DNA from: a virus
DNA length: 36,842 nt
Virus record (IMG/VR): IMGVR_UViG_3300021952_000016
Coordinates: 1-36,842 of that record
Strand: one strand, 5' to 3'
The notes under the pieces are model-generated. The model saw only the letters and a program-made list of their open reading frames with translations. It did not search any database and had not been told where the DNA came from. The translations under genes were made by a program, and so were the position numbers. Below, one piece after another: positions 28,281 to 35,693 of the stretch (positions within the stretch are counted from its first letter, which is position 1; each line of letters begins with the position of its first letter).

Positions 28281-28994
28281 ATGACGACGACCGCCGGTGA
28301 CCAGATCAACGCAGCCCTTCGCTTGATCGGCCAATTGGCCGAGTCTGAAGTTCCTACAGCCGCCGCGTCGCAAGATGCTCTTGCGGCGCTCAATCAGATG
28401 ATCGACTCTTGGAACACAGAGCGTCTGTCAGTCTTTACGACGATGGATCAAGTGTTTCTATGGCCCCCAGGGCAAATTAGCCAAACTCTTGGGCCGTCAG
28501 GCAACTTTGTTGGCGAACGTCCTATCATTATGGACGACGCGACCTATTTTATTGACCCGTCAAACAACATCTCGTTTGGCATCAAGATCATCAACCAACA
28601 ACAGTATGATGGCATCGCGGTTAAAACGGTGACCAGTACTTATCCACAGGTTATGTGGATAAATACCAACTACCCCGATGTTGACATCCACTTATACCCC
28701 GTGCCGACAAAAGTGCTTGAATGGCATTTTATCTCGGTTGACCCGCTTACTTCACCGGCAAATCTGTCGACCACGCTGGCATTTCCGCCGGGCTATCTGC
28801 GGGCGTTCAAATACAATTTGGCCTGTGAAATTGCGGCTGAATTTGGCGTTGAGCCGCCTCCGACCGTTCAGCGCATCGCCATGACATCAAAGCGTAACCT
28901 CAAGCGCATCAACAATCCTGATGACGTCATGTCGATCCCGTACTCGATCGTCGGCACACGTCAGCGGTTCAACGTGTACAGCGGCAACTTTTAG
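28281..28994 (+). CDS. Tail accessory / head completion protein, P22 gp4-like
   Basis: A 237-residue protein: DQINAALRLIGQLAESEVPT and ALAALNQMIDSWNTERLSV at the N-terminus, typical of P22 gp4-family adaptors that bind the portal ring. The middle has TYPQVMWINTNYPDVDIHLY and the C-terminus AMTSKRNLKRINNPDDVMS. It would close the head and join it to the tail. AAGGAG precedes the ATG. A perfect inverted pair of DnaA boxes lies inside the gene. Confidence 0.85.
   Translation: MTTTAGDQINAALRLIGQLAESEVPTAAASQDALAALNQMIDSWNTERLSVFTTMDQVFLWPPGQISQTLGPSGNFVGERPIIMDDATYFIDPSNNISFGIKIINQQQYDGIAVKTVTSTYPQVMWINTNYPDVDIHLYPVPTKVLEWHFISVDPLTSPANLSTTLAFPPGYLRAFKYNLACEIAAEFGVEPPPTVQRIAMTSKRNLKRINNPDDVMSIPYSIVGTRQRFNVYSGNF
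28640..28662. promoter_or_regulatory. Inverted pair of perfect DnaA boxes
   Basis: TTATCCACA at 28640-28648 faces TGTGGATAA at 28654-28662, five bases apart, within the gp4-like gene. The codons encode TYPQVMWIN, a plausibly conserved stretch, so a coding coincidence is possible. Confidence 0.5.
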
Positions 28995-29004
28995 CACAAA
29001 ATTA

Positions 29005-29496
29005 CTAAATGGTACAGGCTTTATGATAATGACGTTTTGCAACAAGATAGGCTTCATGCGCCTCTTCGGGCGTATTATAATCGCCTATGCGACGCGTTTT
29101 TTTATTTACGGTTATGCTTGCACGCCATTTATTTTGAAATCTTATAACGCCGATAAACCCCGATTTATTTCGTTTGTTAGGTTTTCTAACGTTTTGCGAA
29201 TTTCCATCTTCAAATACCTCGCGCAAATTTTCAAATCTGTTATCATGTTTAATGCCGTTAATGTGGTCGATATATTTTACCGGCCATTTTCCTGTCATGT
29301 GAAGCCACGCCAACCGATGCGCTTTGTAAACTTTGCCATCAACACCTATTGTAACGTATTCAATGCGTTTTTCTTTGCATCCGGCCACGTCACCAATTTG
29401 CACGCAACGAGCAACTCGTTCACGCCATTTAAACAGCCCCGTTTGAGGTTCATAATCAAGCACTTGACGAAGCCGTTCTGCGGTAAGTTTTGCCAT
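29005..29496 (-). CDS. HNH endonuclease with AP2 domain (free-standing homing type)
   Basis: A 163-residue protein from ATG 29496, chosen because GGGAG lies seven bases upstream; the frame extends to 29550. HNH_3 motif: H60 in AHRLAWLHMTGKWP, D77/H78 and N80 in IDHINGIKHDNRFENL. The C-terminal AP2-like part (about 110-158) includes KSGFIGVIRFQNKWRASI and the DNA-binding YNTPEEAHEAY. It is antisense to the late genes and much richer in A/T than they are, as expected of a mobile homing gene inserted between gp4 and gp10. It would nick or cut the corresponding site in phages lacking it. Confidence 0.9.
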   Translation of the reverse strand: MAKLTAERLRQVLDYEPQTGLFKWRERVARCVQIGDVAGCKEKRIEYVTIGVDGKVYKAHRLAWLHMTGKWPVKYIDHINGIKHDNRFENLREVFEDGNSQNVRKPNKRNKSGFIGVIRFQNKWRASITVNKKTRRIGDYNTPEEAHEAYLVAKRHYHKACTI

Positions 29497-29555
29497 TTTA
29501 ATCTCCCAACATTTAACATATACGATAAAATTATTTTGATTGGGAGTCAAACATA
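29497..29555. promoter_or_regulatory. Divergent gap with promoter for the HNH gene
   Basis: On the - strand TTGACT (29545-29550), a 17-base spacer and TATCGT (29522-29527) form a good sigma-70-type promoter for the endonuclease. CTCCCAA and TTGGGAG, the ribosome binding sites of the two divergent genes, form an inverted repeat across the gap. Confidence 0.55.
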
Positions 29556-30995
29556 ATGCAGACGCCTATTCTCGGCCAAAGCTACGTTGCCCGCAGCGTC
29601 AATGCTGCCGACAGCCGCATGGTCAATCTGTACCCAGAGGCTACGCCGCAAGCAGGCAAGACCGCCGGCTTTCTCAACCGCGCGCCAGGTTTGCGGTTGT
29701 TGGCGACGCTTGGCACAGGGCCGATCCGTGGGCTTTGGTCGCCGGACCCTAACGGGTCTTACGCTTATGTCGTGTCGGGCAATACGTTCTACCGCATTGA
29801 CACAAGCTATAATGCGTTTGCTTTTGGTTATGTCAGCGGCACCGGCCCTGTGTCGATGTCGGACAACGGCACGCAGATCTTTATTGCGGCCAATCCCGAC
29901 GGCTACATCTTCAATATGAATACGCAGATTTTCGGCCAGATCACCGACCCTGATTTCCCCGGCGCGGTGACGGTTGGCTATCTGGACGGCTATTTTGTAT
30001 TTAACGAACCCGACTCTCAAAAGGTGTGGGTAACTCAACTTTTAGACGGCACGTCTATTGACCCGCTTGATTTTGCAAGTGCGGAAGGTTCGCCTGACGG
30101 TCTTGTGTCACTTATTGTTGACCATCGCGAAGCATGGCTGTTCGGCACCAACTCGGTTGAAGTCTGGTACGATGCAGGCGGTGCGGGCTTTCCGTTGCAA
30201 CGCATCCAAGGTGCCTACAACGAAATTGGTTGCGTTGCGGCCTATTCGGTCGCCAAACTCGACAACGGCGTGTTTTGGCTCGGCGGCGACGCGCGCGGTG
30301 AAGGCATTGTCTATCGCACGAATGGCTACACAGGCGCGCGCATTTCAACCCATGCGATTGAGTGGCAAATTCAGCAATATGGCGACATCTCGGATGCCAT
30401 TGGCTACACCTACCAGCAAGACGGCCATGCGTTCTATGTTTTGATTTTCCCGTCCGCCGGTAAGACATGGGTTTATGATGTTGCGACCGACAATTGGCAT
30501 GAGCGGGCGGCATGGGTGAACGGCGCGTTTACCCGCCACCGTTCCAACTGCCAGATGGCGTTCAACCATGAAGTCATTGTCGGCGATTACAATGACGGTC
30601 GCATCTATGCGTTCGATTTGAACGTGTACGCGGACGACAATCAGCCTCAGCGGTGGCTCCGCGCTTGGCGGGCGCTTCCGCCCAACCAAAACAATCTCAC
30701 CCGTACGGCCCAGCACAGCCTTCAGCTCGACGCCGAGACAGGCGTGGGGCTTAACACCGGCCAAGGCAATGACCCACAAGTCATGCTCCGGTGGTCGGAC
30801 GATGGCGGCCACACATGGTCAAATGAGCACTGGGCCTCGATGGGCGCAATCGGTGCCTATGGCACCCGCACGTTCTGGCGTCGGCTTGGCATGACCGTCA
30901 AGCTCCGCGACCGTGTGTATGAGCTGTCAGGCACTGACCCCGTCAAAATCTCGATTATGGGGGCAGAGCTGCTGCTAAGTGGCACCAATGCCTAG
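29556..30995 (+). CDS. Tail hub / packaged DNA stabilisation protein, P22 gp10-like
   Basis: A 479-residue protein, close to P22 gp10 (472). MQTPILGQSYVARSVNAADS and RMVNLYPEATPQAGK at the start, GPIRGLWSP, and repeated strand units (SYAYVVSGNTFYRID, WLFGTNSVEVWYDAGG) suggest a beta-propeller-like hub. It would sit below the gp4 ring and hold the fibre attachment. GGGAG lies nine bases before the ATG. Confidence 0.85.
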   Translation: MQTPILGQSYVARSVNAADSRMVNLYPEATPQAGKTAGFLNRAPGLRLLATLGTGPIRGLWSPDPNGSYAYVVSGNTFYRIDTSYNAFAFGYVSGTGPVSMSDNGTQIFIAANPDGYIFNMNTQIFGQITDPDFPGAVTVGYLDGYFVFNEPDSQKVWVTQLLDGTSIDPLDFASAEGSPDGLVSLIVDHREAWLFGTNSVEVWYDAGGAGFPLQRIQGAYNEIGCVAAYSVAKLDNGVFWLGGDARGEGIVYRTNGYTGARISTHAIEWQIQQYGDISDAIGYTYQQDGHAFYVLIFPSAGKTWVYDVATDNWHERAAWVNGAFTRHRSNCQMAFNHEVIVGDYNDGRIYAFDLNVYADDNQPQRWLRAWRALPPNQNNLTRTAQHSLQLDAETGVGLNTGQGNDPQVMLRWSDDGGHTWSNEHWASMGAIGAYGTRTFWRRLGMTVKLRDRVYELSGTDPVKISIMGAELLLSGTNA

Positions 30996-31449
30996 CGCAA
31001 ACCGTGTCCCGACCATCAACGTGCCGATCACAGACCCACCGGCTACGGGCCTGCCGTCGCGTGCGTGGTTTCGGTTTTTTCAAAACCTCAATACGATCGA
31101 CAGCGGGGTCTACACGCCCACGCTGACTAACACGACCAATATCGCGGCGAGCACAGCGGCTGAATGCCAATATACGCAAATCTATAGCACTGTAACGGTC
31201 AGCGGAACGGTCACTATTCGAGCGACAGCGACAGGCGCGTGCAATCTTAAGATGTCACTTCCCGTGGCGAGTAACTTTACCTCAACCGGCCAAGCCGCCG
31301 GTACGCTTGCGACCACAACAGCAGGGGGAACCGCATCAGGAGCAATCTTGGCGGATATTGTGGGCGAACAATTTGAGTTCCGATTTACGGCTACCAACAC
31401 AACTTTAACCGTCTATGCGTTCACAGTCACTTACCAGATTGTGCAATGA
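30988..31449 (+). CDS. Hypothetical tail protein
   Basis: A 153-residue protein from ATG 30988, overlapping the gp10-like gene by eight bases. MPSANRVPTINVPITDPPAT and SRAWFRFFQNLNTI resemble the short N-terminal motif (R.W..FF..L) of many phage tail proteins found beside fibre genes. The rest is Thr/Ala-rich and beta-prone. Possibly a fibre-attachment or tail tip component; inference. Confidence 0.65.
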   Translation: MPSANRVPTINVPITDPPATGLPSRAWFRFFQNLNTIDSGVYTPTLTNTTNIAASTAAECQYTQIYSTVTVSGTVTIRATATGACNLKMSLPVASNFTSTGQAAGTLATTTAGGTASGAILADIVGEQFEFRFTATNTTLTVYAFTVTYQIVQ

Positions 31450-31473
31450 TTAAAATCACTGTAAGGTGCGGCT

Positions 31474-32520
31474 ATGGCAGTCATTCTCTCCCCTCTCGCC
31501 GGTGCAGGCTGGCAGTTCTTTGATAACAGCGGCGTGCCGCTGAATGGCGGCTTGCTGTATACTTATGCTGCGGGCACCACGACGCCTCAGACGACCTATA
31601 GCGACAGCACCGGCGCAACGCCGAATGCCAACCCGATCGTGCTTGACTCAGCGGGCCGCGTGTCGGGCGAAGTGTGGCTGACCACGGGTGTCAACTATAA
31701 ATTTGTCCTTAAAACGTCCGCTGGCGTGACGATCTGGACCAATGACAACATCGCAGGCGTACCAGCGTCGTCCATCACATCGCTCCGCATTAACGGTTCG
31801 ACCTCGGGCTATGTGGATCTGACGACCGTTCCTATTGCCGGCGCAAACACAATCACGTTCCCAGCCCAAACCGGCACGGTTCTGCTCGACCCAAACACCG
31901 CGTTCACCGGCACATCGACCTTTGAGTATATCGTAGCCACTTACGACATCTCGGGCCGCACGTTGAACGCGTCTGGTTCGATGACCGTCGGTAGCATGCT
32001 CTACGGCAGCGGCACCGGTCAGTTTAAGATTCCTGTTGGCACCACCGCCCAACGCGCAGGCGCGTTCAATGGCAACGGCTCGATCACCGGCACAACGCTG
32101 TCGATCTCGACCGTCAGCACCGGCTCGCTTTATGTCGGCGCAACGATTACCGGCACCGGCGTCACGTCAGGCACGCGCATCACGGCCTTTCTGACGGGCA
32201 CAGGCGGCGCGGGCACTTACACTGTCACGCCATCACAGACAGTGTCTCCGACAGTTATCACCGATACGCCTGTGCAAGGTATGATGCGGTTTAACTCTAC
32301 GCTTGCTACCTTCGAAGGCTATAGCGGCACGGCATGGGGTTCGATCGGCGGCGGCGCTACCGGCGGGGGTTCAGATGCTGTGTTCAATTTGAACGACAAA
32401 GTCGTTACAACGTCTTACACAATTGCGTCAACCAAAAACGCCAACTCCGTTGGCCCTCTTACTATTAACTCGGGCGTTGTCATTACGATTTCGACCGGCT
32501 CACGTTGGGTAGTCCTATGA
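31474..32520 (+). CDS. Tail fibre / tailspike with conserved head-binding N-terminus
   Basis: A 348-residue protein. [20 protein letters not shown] (about 17-36) and [16 protein letters not shown] (about 54-69) are the widespread N-terminal virion-binding module of phage fibres and spikes. The rest is Gly/Thr/Ser-rich beta sequence. No lyase or glycosidase motif is visible. The stop overlaps the next start (ATGA), and three more fibre-type genes follow, so the adsorption apparatus is probably made of several proteins. Confidence 0.78.
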   Translation: MAVILSPLAGAGWQFFDNSGVPLNGGLLYTYAAGTTTPQTTYSDSTGATPNANPIVLDSAGRVSGEVWLTTGVNYKFVLKTSAGVTIWTNDNIAGVPASSITSLRINGSTSGYVDLTTVPIAGANTITFPAQTGTVLLDPNTAFTGTSTFEYIVATYDISGRTLNASGSMTVGSMLYGSGTGQFKIPVGTTAQRAGAFNGNGSITGTTLSISTVSTGSLYVGATITGTGVTSGTRITAFLTGTGGAGTYTVTPSQTVSPTVITDTPVQGMMRFNSTLATFEGYSGTAWGSIGGGATGGGSDAVFNLNDKVVTTSYTIASTKNANSVGPLTINSGVVITISTGSRWVVL

Positions 32521-33098
32521 GCAGTATTTCTATTGCAGGCGATACGTCAGGCACGGTTGCCATCGTAGCCCCAGCGGTTGCTGGCACCAATACATTAACG
32601 CTTCTTGCGGCTACGGGTAATCTTGGGCCTAAAGTTCAAGGCACCTCCGTGTCAGCTACCACCGGCACATCAATTGATTATACCGGGCTTCCTTCTTGGA
32701 TAACCCGCATTACAGTGGTATTTTCTGGTCTTTCTACAAACGGAACTTCTAATTTAATTGTTCAGCTTGGAACTGGGGCCACACCAACATATACAACAAG
32801 CGGGTATCTTGGTTCTGCCGCCGACACTACTGGCGCAACTCAAACAAATTTTACAAGCGGGTTTATATTTAATAATTCCGTTAACGCCACACAAACTTAT
32901 GGCGGCCTAATGACAATTGTTAACCTCACAGGAAATACTTGGGCTGAGTCAAGTATGCTGGGTGATTCAGCAGGCACAGCATTACGATACGGTGCGGGGT
33001 CTGTCCCTCTTGCCGCTACGCTTACTGCGCTTCGTATAACAACCGCCGGTGGCGTAAATACTTTTGACGCCGGTACAGTCAACATTCTTTACGAGTAA
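32517..33098 (+). CDS. Fibre-tip / receptor-binding type protein, copy 1
   Basis: A 193-residue beta-rich protein from ATG 32517. The core [29 protein letters not shown] and the C-terminal [20 protein letters not shown] are clearly homologous to the protein at 33748-34272. The 5' and 3' ends match the genome composition while the middle is A/T-richer, suggesting module exchange. Probably recognises the host surface; inferred. Confidence 0.72.
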   Translation: MSSISIAGDTSGTVAIVAPAVAGTNTLTLLAATGNLGPKVQGTSVSATTGTSIDYTGLPSWITRITVVFSGLSTNGTSNLIVQLGTGATPTYTTSGYLGSAADTTGATQTNFTSGFIFNNSVNATQTYGGLMTIVNLTGNTWAESSMLGDSAGTALRYGAGSVPLAATLTALRITTAGGVNTFDAGTVNILYE

Positions 33099-33103
33099 GC
33101 ACC

Positions 33104-33751
33104 ATGTCACAACTTGTCCTTACCTCCGATACGCTCGTTGCGACGCCGACCGCCGGTGCGTTTGAGTATTTATCGCCGACCATTTACGCAACGCCTGTTG
33201 GCGTGCAACGCGGTCTTATACCTAACGCGCAGTTCTACCGGCTGAATGCTGATTATGTAGGCGCATCCTCAACGAGCGCGCAGGGCATCTTTGGTGTAGG
33301 CACAAGCGGCGTAGGTTTGGGCGTGACACTATCGTCAAGTACGGTCTATGCTTTTGAAATGTACGCTATCTTTTCAAAGACAGCTACGGCTACAGCGCAT
33401 AACTTTCAGCTTGGCTTTGCGGGCGGCACAGCAACAGTTAACAATATCCTTTATGGCGGCCCTTTTATTTACAACGCTACGTCTTTTACAACCGGTTTTA
33501 TTTCTGGCGCGGCTGCTTTTGATGCGAATACGACGGCGGCTACAACAATTCAAGCAGTAGCTGCCACGGCTACTATTCAAATCAGAACATATTTTCGTGG
33601 CACGGTCAGCGTCAACGCAGGCGGCACGTTCATCCCGCAGTACACTATTTCGGCAGCGGTAGGCCCATATAGCACACTAGCCGGATCGTATTTCTTGATT
33701 TACCCGATCGGCGCGTCCGGTGCGGCTATCAACGTAGGAACTTGGTCATGA
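33104..33751 (+). CDS. Fibre-associated beta-rich protein
   Basis: A 215-residue protein, MSQLVLTSDTLVATPTAGAF at its start, then EYLSPTIYATPVGVQRGLIP, an NFQLGFAGGTATVNNILYGG middle and a GGTFIPQYTISAAVG end. This layout recurs among phage tail fibre components. It lies between the two duplicated fibre-tip genes and overlaps the second (ATGA). Function inferred. Confidence 0.68.
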   Translation: MSQLVLTSDTLVATPTAGAFEYLSPTIYATPVGVQRGLIPNAQFYRLNADYVGASSTSAQGIFGVGTSGVGLGVTLSSSTVYAFEMYAIFSKTATATAHNFQLGFAGGTATVNNILYGGPFIYNATSFTTGFISGAAAFDANTTAATTIQAVAATATIQIRTYFRGTVSVNAGGTFIPQYTISAAVGPYSTLAGSYFLIYPIGASGAAINVGTWS

Positions 33752-34272
33752 GCGTAACAATTGACGGCAGCGCAGGCGTCACGACCAACACCGGCGCGGT
33801 CTATAACGGCCTTCAAAGCACCACCGCGCAGGCATCCACGGCGGGTACATCTATTTTGTTCACAAGCATTCCGTTGTGGGTTAAGCGCATCACGGTGATG
33901 TTTGATGGTGTTTCAACAAACGGAACAAGTTTACTTTTAATTCAACTTGGATCTGGTTCTCTTACAACATCGGGGTATCTTGGAAGTGCTGCTATAATAA
34001 ATGCAACTCCTAACGTAGTTAATATGAGCACAGGATTTAACCTTGATAGTACTTCAAATGCCGCCGCAATTAGATATGTAATAGCAACCTTTACAAACAT
34101 TTCTGGAAACATATGGGTCTGCGCGGGAAACGGTGGAAGAAGTGACACAGCGGCTACATCAAATTTTGGTGGCCGTATTTCTCTTTCAGGAACTCTTGAC
34201 CGCGTTAATATTACCACCGCCGGCGGTACCGACACATTCGACGCCGGCACAATCAATCTTATCTACGAGTAA
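33748..34272 (+). CDS. Fibre-tip / receptor-binding type protein, copy 2
   Basis: A 174-residue paralogue of the protein at 32517-33098. Shared blocks include [24 protein letters not shown] and ITTAGGTDTFDAGTINLIYE. The central part diverges and is locally A/T-rich (about 33960-34190). The start overlaps the preceding stop (ATGA). Tandem copies may give broader or switchable host range. Confidence 0.72.
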   Translation: MSVTIDGSAGVTTNTGAVYNGLQSTTAQASTAGTSILFTSIPLWVKRITVMFDGVSTNGTSLLLIQLGSGSLTTSGYLGSAAIINATPNVVNMSTGFNLDSTSNAAAIRYVIATFTNISGNIWVCAGNGGRSDTAATSNFGGRISLSGTLDRVNITTAGGTDTFDAGTINLIYE

Positions 34273-34275
34273 GCC

Positions 34276-34452
34276 ATGCACCGGATTGAAGTAAACGTCC
34301 AGACGGGCGAGCAGACCATTATCGAGTTTACACCGGAAGAGGAAGCCGCTGCGTTGGCGTACGCGGCCTCACTCCCGCCTTCAGGCCCGACCCGTGAAGA
34401 ACTGCAAGCGCAGATCGCAGCCCTCCAAGCCCAGATCGACGCCATGCCATGA
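34276..34452 (+). CDS. Small tail-module protein, 58 residues
   Basis: A 58-residue protein: MHRIEVNVQTGEQTIIEFTP, then EEEAAALAYAA, and a C-terminal coiled coil (REELQAQIAALQAQIDAM). The IEVNVQTGE...TPEE layout followed by a helix is common in small phage tail proteins related to fibre assembly chaperones. The stop overlaps the next start. Confidence 0.68.
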   Translation: MHRIEVNVQTGEQTIIEFTPEEEAAALAYAASLPPSGPTREELQAQIAALQAQIDAMP

Positions 34453-34883
34453 GAGAAAAGGTTGAACAACTTGAGCAAATGATGCAAGCATATGATCCGG
34501 CGGTTTTGCCGATCAAGCATCACTTTGCTGACGGGATCTACGCCCGCGAGATGTTCATCCCCGCCGGTGCGGTATTGACCGGCGCAGTGCATAAAACCAA
34601 CCACATGTGCATCCTTTCAGCGGGGCATGTGCGGGTGGCAACGGATGAGGGGCCGGTTGATTTGCAGGCCCCTGCAACGCTAATTGCAAAGCCCGGCGCA
34701 AAACGGGCTATTTTTGCATTAGAAGACTCCGTGTGGACAAATATCCACGCGACAAACGAAACGGATCTTGATAAGATCGTCGAGGAATTGACCGAGTCCA
34801 CCGCCGCAGAGTTGCAGGGTGGGTCTGACAACAAGCAACAGCTTGCTTACGCCGAGAGGGAAACATTATGGCTTTCATCTTAG
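34449..34883 (+). CDS. Cupin-fold phage protein
   Basis: A 144-residue protein. HHFADGIYAREMFIPAGAVL (24-43), TGAVHKTNHMCILSAGHVRV (44-63), KPGAKRAIFALEDSVWTNIH and NETDLDKIVEEL follow the double-stranded beta-helix pattern of small cupins, with His48 and His52 possible metal ligands. I recognise it as a recurrent phage protein near tail or ejection genes. No catalytic role is known. It overlaps the next gene by 16 bases. Confidence 0.72.
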   Translation: MREKVEQLEQMMQAYDPAVLPIKHHFADGIYAREMFIPAGAVLTGAVHKTNHMCILSAGHVRVATDEGPVDLQAPATLIAKPGAKRAIFALEDSVWTNIHATNETDLDKIVEELTESTAAELQGGSDNKQQLAYAERETLWLSS

Positions 34884-35692
34884 GAGCCGTCATAGGGGCC
34901 GGAGCGTCGCTGATCGGCGGCGCTATGGCGTCAAGCGCCGCAAGCAAGGCTGCGGACGCGCAAGCCTCTGCGTCTGACCGCGCGGCTTTGCTTCAAAAAG
35001 AAACGGCTGACAAGGCAATTGCTCTTCAGAAAGAGATGTATCTGAAGAACCTTGAGCTTAATGCGCCGTTCCGCGAAGCGGGCCTGACAGCTCAAAATCG
35101 TCTTTTGGATTATCTTGGTCTGAGCAAAAACACAGGCGCAGCGGGCTACGGTTCGGCTACGGGCAACTTTACGCTTGACAAGTTTAAAGCTGACCCAGGC
35201 TATGCGTTTCGTTTGAGCGAAGGATTGAAAGGTCTTAACGCCAACGCCGCTGTGCGTGGAGGTCTGATCTCTGGCAACGCGCTTAAAGCCGCAACGGCAT
35301 ACGGCCAAGAGATGGGTTCGCAAGAGTATCAGAACGCGTTCAACCGTTATTACAAAGAACGCGAAAACATGCTCAATCCATTGCAGTCCTTGACCGGCAC
35401 CGCGCAGACCATATCCGGTACATTGGGCACCGCAGGGCAGAACTACGCGGGCGATACGTCAAACACGTTGAGCAATTACGCTACGCGCGCGGGCGCAAAT
35501 TATGAGAATGCCGGTGCCGCGCGGGCGTCGGGCTATCTTGGCGGTGCGAACGCTTGGAACCAAGCTCTTGGCGGCGCGACGAACGCGCTGACACGCGGTA
35601 TGACAAACGCGTATATGTACGGCGGCGGCGCGTCGCCTTATTCGTATGGCGCAGGCGGATACACGGGCTACGGCCCATTCATGGGTGGCTAA
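34868..35692 (+). CDS. Ejection (DNA transfer) protein, P22 gp7-like
   Basis: A 274-residue protein. It has a hydrophobic Gly/Ala-rich N-terminus (AFILGAVIGAGASLIGGAMA), an Ala/Lys-rich helix (about 20-75), and the FREAGLTAQNRLLDYLGL and DPGYAFRLSEGLKGLNANAA segments (about 104-130). These are typical of gp7-like internal proteins. The C-terminus is Gly/Tyr/Ala-rich. P22 gp7 is similar in size. It is ejected with the genome, probably to form the outer part of a trans-envelope conduit. First of three ejection genes. Confidence 0.82.
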   Translation: MAFILGAVIGAGASLIGGAMASSAASKAADAQASASDRAALLQKETADKAIALQKEMYLKNLELNAPFREAGLTAQNRLLDYLGLSKNTGAAGYGSATGNFTLDKFKADPGYAFRLSEGLKGLNANAAVRGGLISGNALKAATAYGQEMGSQEYQNAFNRYYKERENMLNPLQSLTGTAQTISGTLGTAGQNYAGDTSNTLSNYATRAGANYENAGAARASGYLGGANAWNQALGGATNALTRGMTNAYMYGGGASPYSYGAGGYTGYGPFMGG

Positions 35693-35693
35693 A

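Noticed and set aside
28921-29556. 211-codon + strand frame across the HNH gene
   Set aside because: It is the complement of the HNH/AP2 gene, whose motifs are clear, and begins inside gp4.
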